Source: Roseomonas genomospecies 6
GTDB lineage: Bacteria > Pseudomonadota > Alphaproteobacteria > Azospirillales > Azospirillaceae
DNA length: 64,000 nucleotides
Assembly (NCBI RefSeq): GCF_008365375.1
Contig: NZ_QOKW01000011.1
Coordinates: 1 to 64,000 of the forward strand
Direction: 5' to 3'
Shown here: one piece after another, positions 52,043 through 61,056 of the stretch
How the letters are laid out: each line of letters begins with the position of its first letter
How positions within the stretch are numbered: the first letter of the stretch is position 1
The notes under the pieces: generated by a model
Database searches by the model: none
What the model saw: the letters and a program-made list of their open reading frames with translations, nothing else
What the model was told of the DNA's origin: nothing
Program-made: the position numbers and the translations under genes

Positions 52043-53794
52043 TCAGTGCGGATCGCCGCAAAAGACGAAGGTTCCCCGGCCCGCCTGTTTGGCCCGGTAC
52101 ATGGCGCCGTCGGCGGCGACCAACAGGGCGCGGGCGTCCACCCCGTCGGCGGGGAACAGGGCGATGCCGACGCTGGCGCCGATGGACGCGGTCTTCTCCT
52201 CCGCCGGGCCCTGCACCGGTATCGGCAGCGCCACGGCCTCCACGATCTTGGCGGCCACGCCCCCGGCGTCCTCGGCGGAGCCCAGTTCCTCCAGCACGAC
52301 GGTGAACTCGTCGCCGCCCACGCGGGCCACCGTGTCGCTGCGGCGCAGGCAGCCGGCGATGCGCGCGGCGGCGATGCGCAGCACCTCGTCCCCGCAGTCG
52401 TGGCCCAGCCGGTCGTTGACCGCCTTGAAGCCGTCCAGGTCGATGAACAGCAGGGCGAGCATCCGCCCGGACCGCCGCGACCGCGCCAGCGCCACGTCCA
52501 GCCGGTCGAAGAGAAGACGGCGGTTGGGCAGGCCGGTCAAGGCGTCGTGGTTGGCGAGATGGTCCTTTTCCGCCTCGCTGCGCCGCAACGTCTCCTCCGC
52601 GGCCTTGCGGAGCGTGATGTCCCGCCCGACGCCGACCAGCCCCAGCAGTTCGTTGCCCGCGTCGCGAATCGGCGCCTTCAGGATCTCCACCCAGATTTGC
52701 CCGCCGTCGGGCAGCGGGATGGTCTCCTCGTTGCGGCGCGGCGCATCCCCGGCATAGACCAGCGCGTCGCCGGCCCGGATGCCGTCCGCCATCTCCGGCG
52801 GCCAGATCCCGTGGCTGTCCAGCCCGATCAACTGCTCCAGGGGCCGCCCGGTCCAGCCGGCGAAGGCACGGTTGGCCTTGCGCAGCACGCCGTCGCGGTC
52901 CTTGAAGAACACGGCGTCGGGGATGGTGTCGATGATCCCCTGCAACAGGGCGTGCTGCCGCAGAAGCTGCTTCTCCGTCTGCCGCCGCTCCGTGATGTCG
53001 CGGGCGATGCCGACGACGCCCAGCATCTTGCCGCTGCGGTCGAGGCAGACGGCCTTGGCGGTCTCCATCAGCACGCGGCGCCCGTCCGGATGGATGAACC
53101 ACTCCTCGCTGCGGGAGAAGCCCTTCTGCATGGCGATCTGGTCGGTCCGCCGCCGCCGCGCCGCCGTCTCCGCGTCGAACAGCCGGTGGTCGGTCAGCCC
53201 CAGCGGCGGGCGTCCCGCGTACTCCAGCATCGCCCGGTTGACCTTCAGATAGGTGCCGTTCACGTCCTTGAAGAAGACGATGTCCGGCATCGAATCGATC
53301 AGGCTTTGCAGCATGGCGCGCTCGCGATGGAGCGCCTCCGTGTCGGCGCCGCCCTTGTCCGACTCGGCAGGCTGGGGGACGATCTGCGCTTCGTGCAGAA
53401 TGCCCAGGCGTCCGTCCGCCAGCGCCATGCCGCTGCGGCGCACCCAGGCCGTGACCGGACGCCCCTTGGGATAGAAGGTCCAGCGGCCCGTCGCCGTTTC
53501 CCCGTCGGCCCGCGGACCGCCCTCCGGCTGGGAACCGAAGTCGCGGGTCTGGAATTCGGCCAGCGAAGCCGCGTTCCACAACTCCAAAGCGGCGCGGTTG
53601 CCCCAGACCATCCGCCCGCGCCCGCCGTCATAAAGCCAGACCGGCGCCGACAGGCGGTCGAGCAGGGGAAGCTCGGCGGCGGTCATCAGCTCAAGGGGCA
53701 TCGGCCCAAGGGTCATCGGCTCATCCGACGGCGCGCGCGCCTCCGCACCGGCGGCGCCGGCTCCGGAGTGGTTCGGATCTGCCTGATGACGCAT
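52043..53794 (-). CDS. PAS-PAS-GGDEF diguanylate cyclase
   Basis: A 583-residue protein. It has an N-terminal PAS-like region (residues about 40-150, APVWLYDGG), two clear PAS/PAC units (about 160-285 and 290-410, both with DIVFFKD or DAVFFKD and GIARDIT or GVGRDIT) and a GGDEF domain (about 415-580). RVGGDEF is intact, and RRSD five residues before it is an inhibitory I-site. No EAL domain follows. It makes cyclic di-GMP and is likely product-inhibited. The sensor ligands are unknown. It has no membrane segments. Confidence 0.92.
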   Translation of the reverse strand: MRHQADPNHSGAGAAGAEARAPSDEPMTLGPMPLELMTAAELPLLDRLSAPVWLYDGGRGRMVWGNRAALELWNAASLAEFQTRDFGSQPEGGPRADGETATGRWTFYPKGRPVTAWVRRSGMALADGRLGILHEAQIVPQPAESDKGGADTEALHRERAMLQSLIDSMPDIVFFKDVNGTYLKVNRAMLEYAGRPPLGLTDHRLFDAETAARRRRTDQIAMQKGFSRSEEWFIHPDGRRVLMETAKAVCLDRSGKMLGVVGIARDITERRQTEKQLLRQHALLQGIIDTIPDAVFFKDRDGVLRKANRAFAGWTGRPLEQLIGLDSHGIWPPEMADGIRAGDALVYAGDAPRRNEETIPLPDGGQIWVEILKAPIRDAGNELLGLVGVGRDITLRKAAEETLRRSEAEKDHLANHDALTGLPNRRLLFDRLDVALARSRRSGRMLALLFIDLDGFKAVNDRLGHDCGDEVLRIAAARIAGCLRRSDTVARVGGDEFTVVLEELGSAEDAGGVAAKIVEAVALPIPVQGPAEEKTASIGASVGIALFPADGVDARALLVAADGAMYRAKQAGRGTFVFCGDPH

Positions 53795-53903
53795 GGTGGG
53801 GTTTGCCGCCTCGGCACGATGAGTGCACCGGACGGCTTTCTATCATATTTTGAAGAAACCTTCTCCTTCTACCACGCGGAACCGGAAGCCGCCGTTCTGT
53901 CCA

Positions 53904-55892
53904 TCACCAGCCCATCCACTTTCCGTATTCCTGCACGAAGTCATGGACGATGGCTTCGCGGCCGGTGCGGTCCGGCGGCAACTGCTTGTGCAGGCCGCCG
54001 CGCAGGATCACCTCGACGCGCATCTGCCAGCGCTCGTCGCCCGCCTGCATCTCGGGAAAGGCGAAGGTCAGGGGGTGATAGGCCCGCGCCCGGATGTCGT
54101 AGCTGAACTCCTCCTCCCCGTCGCGCAGCACGACCAGTCCAGCGTTGAAGGGGCCGACGTCGAGTTCGGCGCGGCGCCCCAGCCGCTCCAGCTCCGCCGC
54201 GATGTCGCGGAAGGCCGGCTCCACCGTCTCCGCGATGAAGCGGGCCACCTGCCGCCGCGCTCCGGCGGCGCCGGGCGGGGCCGCCACCGCGATGGCCGCC
54301 TTGCGCCCGACCATGGCGGCCAGCCGCTGGCGCCAGTCGCCGTCGCCCACCGGCTCCGCCGGGGCGCCGCCCGCGGCGGGGGTCGCCACCCGCGCCACCC
54401 GCCGGTCCGGCCCCATCCGGCGCTCCGCCCGCAGGCTGGTCACCAGCCCGACGCACATCAGCACCATGACCACCGCGAAGGGCAGCGCCGTCGTGACCGC
54501 CGCCGTCTGCAACGCCTGCAACCCGCCGACCAGAAGAAGAAGCGCCGCCACCACGCCGGACAGGACCGCCCAGAAGATGCGCGTGGCGATGGGCGGGTCC
54601 TGGTTGCCGCCGGAGCCGATGATGTCGATCACCAGGGCGCCGGAATCGGCGGAGGTGACGAAGAAGGTAATCACCATCAGCGTCGCGATGGCCGAGGTGA
54701 CGCCGCTGAGCGGCAGGCGGTCCAGCATGACGAACAGGGCGGTCGGCACGCTGCTCCGCACCGCGTCCGCCATGCCGCCGCCCTCGAACATCTCCATATG
54801 GATCGCCGTCTCGCCGAACACGATGAACCAGACGAAGGTCATGGCCACCGGCGCGAACAGCACGCCGCCGACGAACTCGCGGATGGTGCGCCCGCGCGAT
54901 ACCCGCGCGATGAACATGCCGACGAAGGGCGCCCAGGAGATCCACCAGCCCCAGTAGAACATCGTCCAGCTCGCCTGCCATTCCGCCCCGGCATAGGGCA
55001 GCGTGCGGAAGCTGGTGTAGGGCAGCGTCCACAGGTAGCGCCCGATGCTCTCCACGAGCGTGGACAGAAGGAACACCGACGGTCCGAGCAGGAAGACGAA
55101 CAGCAGGAGAAGAAGCCCCGCCAGCATGTTCAGCTCGCTCAGGCGGCGGATGCCGCGCCCGACGCCGCTGACCGCCGAGACGGTGGCGATCGCCGTGATG
55201 ACCGCGATCAGCACCATCTGCTGCACCGTTCCCACGCCGACCAGCCCCAGATAGTCGAGGCCGGCGTTGATCTGCATGACCCCCAGCCCCAGCGAGGTGG
55301 CGATCCCGAACAGCGTGCCGAAGATCGCCACGATGTCCACCAGATGGCCGGGCCAGCCGCGCAGCCGGTCGCCCAACAGCGGGTAGAGCGCCGACCGGAT
55401 GGTGAGCGGCAGGTCGTGCCGGTAGGCGAAATAGCCGAGCGAGAGCCCGACCACGATGTAGATGCCCCAGGCGTGCAGCCCCCAATGAAGGAAGGCCAGG
55501 TTCATCGCCTCCCGCGCCGCGTCGGGCGTTCCCGCCTCCCCCACCCGCGGGTTGGAGAAATGCAGAATCGGCTCCGCCACCCCGTAGAACAGGAGACCGA
55601 TCCCCATGCCCGCGCTGAACAGCATGGCGAACCATGACGGGTAGCTGAATTCCGGCTCCTCGCCGTCCTTGCCGAGCTTGATCGATCCGTACGGGCTGAA
55701 GAACAACCAGAGAGAGAACAAAAGAAAGCCCGCGACGGTCAGAATGTAGAACCAGCCGAAGTTGCCGACGATCGTGGCCTGGAGAGCCGAGACGCGGGCA
55801 CCGAACGATTCGGTGAAGGTTGCCGCCAGGACGACGAACAGCAGGATCAGGCCACCGGCGGTGAAGGAGACCGTTTTGTTGATCCCGCTCAT
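53904..55892 (-). CDS. BCCT-family betaine/choline/carnitine transporter
   Basis: A 662-residue transporter. Twelve membrane helices fill residues 1-515. Features are FSAGMGIGLLFYGVAEPI in helix 3, and WGWWISWAPFVGMFIARVSRGRTIREF (landmarks WGWWISWAPF and SRGRTIREF) with Trp residues that line the quaternary amine site. The cytoplasmic C-terminal tail is long (about 145 residues), as in osmoregulated BetT/BetP types. The GMGIG motif suggests Na+ or H+ coupling. It would import betaine-like compounds for osmoprotection. Confidence 0.93.
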   Translation of the reverse strand: MSGINKTVSFTAGGLILLFVVLAATFTESFGARVSALQATIVGNFGWFYILTVAGFLLFSLWLFFSPYGSIKLGKDGEEPEFSYPSWFAMLFSAGMGIGLLFYGVAEPILHFSNPRVGEAGTPDAAREAMNLAFLHWGLHAWGIYIVVGLSLGYFAYRHDLPLTIRSALYPLLGDRLRGWPGHLVDIVAIFGTLFGIATSLGLGVMQINAGLDYLGLVGVGTVQQMVLIAVITAIATVSAVSGVGRGIRRLSELNMLAGLLLLLFVFLLGPSVFLLSTLVESIGRYLWTLPYTSFRTLPYAGAEWQASWTMFYWGWWISWAPFVGMFIARVSRGRTIREFVGGVLFAPVAMTFVWFIVFGETAIHMEMFEGGGMADAVRSSVPTALFVMLDRLPLSGVTSAIATLMVITFFVTSADSGALVIDIIGSGGNQDPPIATRIFWAVLSGVVAALLLLVGGLQALQTAAVTTALPFAVVMVLMCVGLVTSLRAERRMGPDRRVARVATPAAGGAPAEPVGDGDWRQRLAAMVGRKAAIAVAAPPGAAGARRQVARFIAETVEPAFRDIAAELERLGRRAELDVGPFNAGLVVLRDGEEEFSYDIRARAYHPLTFAFPEMQAGDERWQMRVEVILRGGLHKQLPPDRTGREAIVHDFVQEYGKWMGW

Positions 55893-55988
55893 GGTTCTTC
55901 TCCGGTTCCGGGCAGCTTATCCGAAGCGAGGCCGTGGCATCGCTGCCGGATCAACGATCCGTCAAGCCGGGAGTTTCGGAAAAATGCG

Positions 55989-56225
55989 CTACCGGTCCGG
56001 ATTGCAGGATTTTGCCGTCCGGAGCCGCCGCCGCAGGATCAGCGCGTACCAGAGCAGCAGGACCGTGGTGAACAGCGACAGGGTGAAGGACACGCCGTCC
56101 GGCCGCAGACCATAGCCGGTGGCACCGCCGAACAGCGTCACGGAGCTGTCCCAGAGATAGGCGAGCAGCAGGATCACCGTGTTGGCCGACGACAGTCCGG
56201 TGGCGGCATAAAGCACGAGATGCAT
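55989..56225 (-). CDS. Small two-helix membrane protein
   Basis: Not recognised. The product (78 residues from MHLVLYAATG; 88 if the start is 56255) has two hydrophobic helices, one from SANTVILLLAYLW and one from SFTLSLFTTVLLLWYALIL. It ends with a basic tail (RRRLRTAKSCNPDR). It lies between the BCCT gene and the divergent flippase-like gene. The function is unknown. Confidence 0.55.
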   Translation of the reverse strand: MHLVLYAATGLSSANTVILLLAYLWDSSVTLFGGATGYGLRPDGVSFTLSLFTTVLLLWYALILRRRLRTAKSCNPDR

Positions 56226-56330
56226 CGATTGCCCCCGATGGCCCTCCCCGGCCATGCGTTTTTTCGTTGCGCGGTGTTGTTCTTGTCCGAAGCCATCTCA
56301 TCCTAGGCGCCCGGAGCGATCCTGTCAGCC

Positions 56331-57992
56331 ATGGTCCACACCGCACAGCCCCCGGATTCCAGCGAAGACGAGCAGCCGTCCGGGTCCCCGACCTGGGCCC
56401 AGCGCCTCTTGCGCTATGGCACGGGGATGCTGATCCTGGCCCTGCTGGCCGGCGCGCTGGTCATCCTGGACCGCTGGCTGGACCAGTACAGCGTCGCCGA
56501 CATCCGGCGGGCGCTGGGGCGGATCACGGGCGGACAGCTTCTGGCGGCGGCGGGGGCGGCGGCGGTCAGCTACTGGCTGCTGACGCTCTACGACCTGCTG
56601 GCCCTGCGCCATCTGCGGCGGCCCCTGCCCTACCGCTGGGTGGCCTTCACCGCCTTCACAAGCTACGCCTTCAGCCACAGCCTGGGTTTCGCCAGCATCA
56701 TCGGGGCCGCGGTGCGCTACCGCCTCTATGCCCCGCATGGGCTGAGCGGGGTGGAGGTGGCGCAGGTCACGCTGTTCGTCGTCACCACCTTCATGCTGGG
56801 GCTGGCGACCGTGATGCCGGTGGTCATGCTGATCGACCCCACGGCCCTGAAGGCGCTGCACGTCCCGCCGGGAAGCGCCGTTCTGCTGGGGCTGGCCGCG
56901 CTCGCGGTACTGGGGGCCTATGCGGTGGGCGGATTCTGGCTGCGGCGCCCCCTGCGGCTGTTCGGGCACGCCGTCGCCTTTCCCCGCCCGGCCATCGCGC
57001 TGCGGCAACTGCTGCTGGGGCTGTGCGATCTGTCGCTGGCGGGGCTGGTGCTCTGGCTCTGCCTGCCGCCGAGCGATGCGGTGAGCTACGCGGACGTTCT
57101 GGTGGCCTTCGGGCTGGCGCTGGTCGCCGGGATCATCAGCCATGTGCCGGGCGGACTGGGGGTGTTCGATGCCATCGTCCTGGTCAGCCTGACCCCGGCC
57201 ATGCCCGGCAACGACGTGATGGCGGGGCTGCTGGTCTTCCGGCTGATCTATTATCTGGCGCCGCTGGTGATCGCCGGGCTGATGTTCGGCGCGCTGGAAG
57301 CCTTCCAGGCCCGGCACCGGATCGGCGGCCTGTCGCGCGACCTGTCCGCCGCCGTCAGCCCGGCGGTGCCGCTGGTGCTGGCCGCCTGCATCTTCATCAC
57401 CGGGGCCTTCCTGCTGTTCTCCCGCGCCACGCCGGAGGAGACGCTGCCCTCGCCCTTCGACGCCACCGCCCTGCCCCTGATGGAGATGTCGCATTTCACG
57501 GGCAGCGTGGCCGGGGTCCTGCTGATCCTTCTGGCCCATGCGGTGCAACGCAGGCTGCACGCCGCCTGGGTGCTGTCGCTGGTGCTGCTGGCGACCGGCT
57601 GCGCCTCGGCGCTGCTGAAGGGCGGCGACTGGCAGGAGGCCATCGTGCCGGGGTTGATCTTCCTGGCCCTGCTGCCCGCCCGCAAGGAGTTCCACCGGCG
57701 CGGCAACATCCTGCGCAACCCCCTGACGCCGAGCTGGTTCATCGCCACCGGCGTGGCGCTGGCCAGCGCCTTCTGGCTGGGCCTGTTCTCGTACAAGCAC
57801 GTCGCCTTCAGCGACGAGCTGTGGTGGCACTTCACCCTGCACGGCGACGCCTCCCGCTTCCTGCGGGCGTCGGTGGCGGTGGGGGTGATCGCACTCGGCG
57901 CGGCGCTGGTCCATCTGGTCTCGGCGGCCAGCCGCGACCGGCGGGACGAGGCCGCCCCCCGCTCCCTCACCGCCGCCAGAAGGACGGACTGA
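56331..57992 (+). CDS. MprF-like lysylphosphatidylglycerol flippase domain protein, without synthase domain
   Basis: A 553-residue, highly hydrophobic membrane protein with the LPG_synthase_TM/UPF0104 family pattern. Its conserved cytosolic and reentrant segments are SHSLGFASIIGAAVRYRLY and ISHVPGGLGVFDAIVLVSL. In full MprF a cytosolic aminoacyl-transferase (DUF2156) domain follows the membrane part; here the protein ends shortly after the last helix (VHLVSAASRDRRDEAAP). The start ATG at 56331 is preceded by a weak site. Its end overlaps the convergent trkH gene by 26 bp. It may be an orphan lipid flippase acting with a synthase encoded elsewhere. Confidence 0.82.
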   Translation: MVHTAQPPDSSEDEQPSGSPTWAQRLLRYGTGMLILALLAGALVILDRWLDQYSVADIRRALGRITGGQLLAAAGAAAVSYWLLTLYDLLALRHLRRPLPYRWVAFTAFTSYAFSHSLGFASIIGAAVRYRLYAPHGLSGVEVAQVTLFVVTTFMLGLATVMPVVMLIDPTALKALHVPPGSAVLLGLAALAVLGAYAVGGFWLRRPLRLFGHAVAFPRPAIALRQLLLGLCDLSLAGLVLWLCLPPSDAVSYADVLVAFGLALVAGIISHVPGGLGVFDAIVLVSLTPAMPGNDVMAGLLVFRLIYYLAPLVIAGLMFGALEAFQARHRIGGLSRDLSAAVSPAVPLVLAACIFITGAFLLFSRATPEETLPSPFDATALPLMEMSHFTGSVAGVLLILLAHAVQRRLHAAWVLSLVLLATGCASALLKGGDWQEAIVPGLIFLALLPARKEFHRRGNILRNPLTPSWFIATGVALASAFWLGLFSYKHVAFSDELWWHFTLHGDASRFLRASVAVGVIALGAALVHLVSAASRDRRDEAAPRSLTAARRTD

Positions 57993-59421
57993 GCACCACC
58001 AGCACCGTGAAGAACTCCAGCCGCCCGAGCAGCATCCCGATGGACAGCGCCCATTTCGCCGCCTCCGGAAGAGTCGCGAAATTGCCGACCGGACCGATGA
58101 CCGGTCCCAGGCCGGGACCGACGTTGCTGACCGCCGTCGCCGCCCCCGACAGGGCCGACACCAGATCAACCCCCAGGAAGGCCAGCACGAAGGCGAGGAT
58201 GAACACCGTCGTCAGATAGACGAAGCCGAAGCTCATCACCGAGACCATGATCTCGGCGCTGACCGGCTTGTCGTTGTAGCTGAGCGGGATGACCAAGCTC
58301 GGGCTGTAGAGGCGGCGCTGGAGCGAGCGCAGCACGATGAACAGGATCTCGAACCGGAAGATCTTCAGACCGCCCGAGGTCGATCCGGTGCAGCCGCCGA
58401 CGAAGGTCAGGATGAAGAAGGTCACCGACGCCATCGGCCCCCACCGCTCGTAGTCGATGGAGGCATAGCCGGTGGTGGTGACCACCGAAACGACGTTGAA
58501 CGTCGAATGACGGATGGCTTCGTCCCACGGCATGTCCCGCGTCAGCGTCAGCCAGGCCGAAAGACCGAAGGAGACCGCCGCGAGGAACCCGACATACCAG
58601 CGGATCTGCGTGTCCCGCCAGAAGCTGGCCGCCCGCCCCTGGGCAAGGCTGATGAAGCGGACGAAGGGCATCCCGCCCAGCATCATGAAGACCACCAGAA
58701 TCCATTCGATGGCCGGGCTGTTCCAAGCGGCGACCGAGGCGTCGCGGGTGGAGAAGCCACCGGTGGACACCGCCGTCATCGCGTGGTTGACGGCATCGAA
58801 CCAGGTCATGCCCGCATAGGCGAGCGTCACCGTGCACACCGCGGTCAGGGACAGATAGATCCAGCCGACCGCGATGGCGAGGTCGCTGGCGCGCGGCGTC
58901 ACCTTGTCCGACCGGTCGGAGGATTCGGAGCGGAAGAGCTGCATACCGCCCACCCGCAGGAAGGGCAGGATGGCGATGGCCATGCCGATGATGCCGATGC
59001 CGCCCAGCCATTGCAGCAGCGACCGCCACAGCAGCAAACCCGGCGGCAACCGGTCCAGGCCGGAAATCACCGTCGAACCGGTGGTGGTGAGCGCCGACAT
59101 CGCCTCGAAATAGGCGTCGGCCGCCGACAGCTTGATCTGGGACACCATGAAGGGCACCGCGGCGAAGGCGCACACGATGATCCAGGCCAGCGCCGTCAGC
59201 AGGAACGCCTGACGCAGGTTGAGCGACATCCAGTCCATCCGGTTGGCCAGCATGAACTGGACGCCGAAGAACAGGGTCAGCGCGAAGGCGATGGCGAACA
59301 CCATCCAGTCCGGATTGCCGACCGCCAGATCGACGGTCATCGGAACCAGCATGGCGACGGCCAGGACGCTGAGAAGCGCGCCGATGATGTAGAAGACGGG
59401 GCGGGTGTCGATGACAGTCAT
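57967..59421 (-). CDS. trkH: TrkH-family potassium uptake protein
   Basis: A 484-residue ion channel subunit. Its four pore loops have filter-like segments: SALTTTGSTVISG, TAVSTGGFSTRD, SVVTTTGYASIDYE and AATAVSNVGPGLGP. LLLWRSLLQWLGGIGIIG is the conserved TrkH block. It needs the cytosolic regulator TrkA, which is not in the window. The stop lies inside the last codons of the convergent flippase-like gene. Confidence 0.93.
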   Translation of the reverse strand: MTVIDTRPVFYIIGALLSVLAVAMLVPMTVDLAVGNPDWMVFAIAFALTLFFGVQFMLANRMDWMSLNLRQAFLLTALAWIIVCAFAAVPFMVSQIKLSAADAYFEAMSALTTTGSTVISGLDRLPPGLLLWRSLLQWLGGIGIIGMAIAILPFLRVGGMQLFRSESSDRSDKVTPRASDLAIAVGWIYLSLTAVCTVTLAYAGMTWFDAVNHAMTAVSTGGFSTRDASVAAWNSPAIEWILVVFMMLGGMPFVRFISLAQGRAASFWRDTQIRWYVGFLAAVSFGLSAWLTLTRDMPWDEAIRHSTFNVVSVVTTTGYASIDYERWGPMASVTFFILTFVGGCTGSTSGGLKIFRFEILFIVLRSLQRRLYSPSLVIPLSYNDKPVSAEIMVSVMSFGFVYLTTVFILAFVLAFLGVDLVSALSGAATAVSNVGPGLGPVIGPVGNFATLPEAAKWALSIGMLLGRLEFFTVLVVLSPSFWRR

Positions 59422-59763
59422 GCACAGGCCATGGCCAATCGGAATTGCGGCCTAAATTGTCACGATTGCGACCGTTCGGCATTCCCGAACCGCGTCCCTC
59501 GGCATTTTTCCGGGCAATTTTTTCATTGGAACCGCCCCATGCGCGGTTCTGGACGCGGCGACGTCCCCCGCGTCTCCCCATCAACGGCCCGTACCCCGAA
59601 AGATGTCGGGAATCGGACCTGTTTCCCCCCGGTCGGAATCGGCGGGGGGCTAGACGGCGGCGGGTATCCTGTGCACACTCCGCCCCGCTTCCGGCTCAAA
59701 TCGTCGAGCCTTCCCGGACGGTCGGGACCCGCAGAAAACTGGAACAGACAATGGACTGGCGGC
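59422..59763. other. Intergenic gap between trkH and a small winged-helix-like gene
   Basis: No gene is visible. An inverted repeat GAACCGC-N7-GCGGTTC (59529-59549) is the only clear structure. An ATG frame at 59752 in another phase (to 59849) has poor similarity to any coding pattern and overlaps the gene at 59764. Confidence 0.5.
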
Positions 59764-60135
59764 GTGCTTTCGGACGATGCCCTGATCTTTCTTCGACATT
59801 CCATCAAGACCGTGTGGACTCTGGAGATCCTGCTGATCTTGCGGCGTGATCCGGACAGGGCCTGGAATTCGGAGGATCTCATTCGCGAATCGCGCAGCAG
59901 CACGCTCATCCTCCAGGAAGTCTTTGAGAATCTCGAGCAGGCTGGGCTGATCGCCATGGAGGAAAACTGCCGCTTCCGCTACCGCGGCGTGAGCCCGCTC
60001 CCGGAACGGTTGGTGGAGGAGATCGCGTCGGTCCAGGCCCGGCGCCCCGCGGCGATCACGAAAGCCCTTCTGTCGGTATCGTCGGGCAAGGTCCGGACCT
60101 TCGCCGATGGGTTCCGCGGCGGCAGAAGCTCGTAA
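59764..60135 (+). CDS. Small winged-helix-like protein
   Basis: Not firmly recognised. The 123-residue product from GTG 59764 (MLSDDALIFLRH) has a helix-rich N-terminus with TVWTLEILLILRRDPDRAW and SEDLIRESRSSTLILQEVFENL, then a short beta wing (GLIAMEENCRFRYRGV). This is the shape of a MarR/PadR-like winged helix. The frame is open far upstream, but over the trkH gene, so that extension is rejected. No other ATG fits. It may be a transcription factor; its targets are unknown. Confidence 0.6.
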   Translation: MLSDDALIFLRHSIKTVWTLEILLILRRDPDRAWNSEDLIRESRSSTLILQEVFENLEQAGLIAMEENCRFRYRGVSPLPERLVEEIASVQARRPAAITKALLSVSSGKVRTFADGFRGGRSS

Positions 60136-60237
60136 GGCCGCGATCATAAATTCACCCGCCGGTACAGGGTTGGATTTTGCTAAACTGCCGCCCGACACGC
60201 CTTGCTGTTCAGACCAGCGTTCCCCGGAGTCTCCATT

Positions 60238-60969
60238 ATGCCGTTTCACCATCCGGCCCGCGCGCGCTCCCTCGCCGCCCTCGTCCTGGCCGGCTCCATG
60301 GTGGGCGCCCTCGCCGGTGCCGCCCACGCCGCGACCGCGGACCGCAACCCGTCGCCCGCGCCTCAAGGCACGGTCCAATCCGCTCCCGCCGCCGCTCCCG
60401 ATGCGGCCCCCACCGCGGCCCCCACCGCGAAGGTCACGGGCTTCCGCTCCGCGCGATTCGGCATGTCCGCCGATGAGGTTACGAAGGCCATCACCAAGGA
60501 TTTCAAGATCGCCGGCAACGACATCCGCCGCGAGACCAACGCGACCGAGCGGACGACCAGCCTGATCGTCAAGGTGGACGATCTCCAGACCGGCGCCGGT
60601 CCGGCGGCCATCGCCTACATCCTCGGCCATTCGACGCAGAAGCTCTTCCAGGTCAACATCCTGTGGGGCGGCGCGGTGAACCCGAAGATCGACCCCAACG
60701 CCCTGGTCGGCGCCGCCAACGCGCTGCGCAACTACTTCGTGGCGCAGGGCTACCGGCAGGAAGGGATGCTGCTGAACGCGCCCGTCGGCGACGGGTCGCA
60801 GGTGGTCGTCTTCCGCGGCACCGACGCCCAGGGGCGCATGTCCCTGCTGACCCTCTCCGTCCCGCCGAAGCCCTCGGACGATACCCCCGCCCTGCCGCCG
60901 TCGCTCCAGCTCTCCTACATCGAGAAGCCGAACGAGCCGGACGTGTTCAAGATCGAAAAGGGCTTCTGA
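60238..60969 (+). CDS. Exported hypothetical protein
   Basis: Not recognised. The 243-residue product has a Sec signal peptide (ARSLAALVLAGSMVGALAGAAHA, cleavage after AHA near residue 31), then an Ala/Pro-rich spacer and a globular domain from TGFRSARFGMSADEVTKAI. The FGMS..EV pattern resembles small periplasmic stress or lipoprotein-like domains seen repeatedly in alphaproteobacteria. No membrane helices follow. It stands alone, ending at a bidirectional terminator. Confidence 0.7.
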   Translation: MPFHHPARARSLAALVLAGSMVGALAGAAHAATADRNPSPAPQGTVQSAPAAAPDAAPTAAPTAKVTGFRSARFGMSADEVTKAITKDFKIAGNDIRRETNATERTTSLIVKVDDLQTGAGPAAIAYILGHSTQKLFQVNILWGGAVNPKIDPNALVGAANALRNYFVAQGYRQEGMLLNAPVGDGSQVVVFRGTDAQGRMSLLTLSVPPKPSDDTPALPPSLQLSYIEKPNEPDVFKIEKGF

Positions 60970-60999
60970 TCCGAGTTTTCCGAGCGATCCAGGCATGAA

Positions 61000-61030
61000 A
61001 AAGGGCGGCGCCGTCGTGGTGCCGCCCTTT
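61000..61030. terminator. Bidirectional terminator between convergent genes
   Basis: AAAGGGCGGC (61000-61009) pairs with GCCGCCCTTT (61021-61030), with A-rich and T-rich flanks on opposite sides. It serves the exported protein gene on the plus strand and sapC on the minus strand. Confidence 0.8.
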
Positions 61031-61056
61031 CCATTCCCGGCAGGCCGGAAAAAACA

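Noticed and set aside
56255..56330. T-rich stretch between the small two-helix gene and the flippase-like gene as a terminator
   Set aside because: It has no stable hairpin ahead of it and lies between divergent gene starts.
59752..59849. Short ATG frame upstream of the winged-helix-like gene
   Set aside because: It overlaps a better frame that continues to 60135 and has no recognisable protein pattern.
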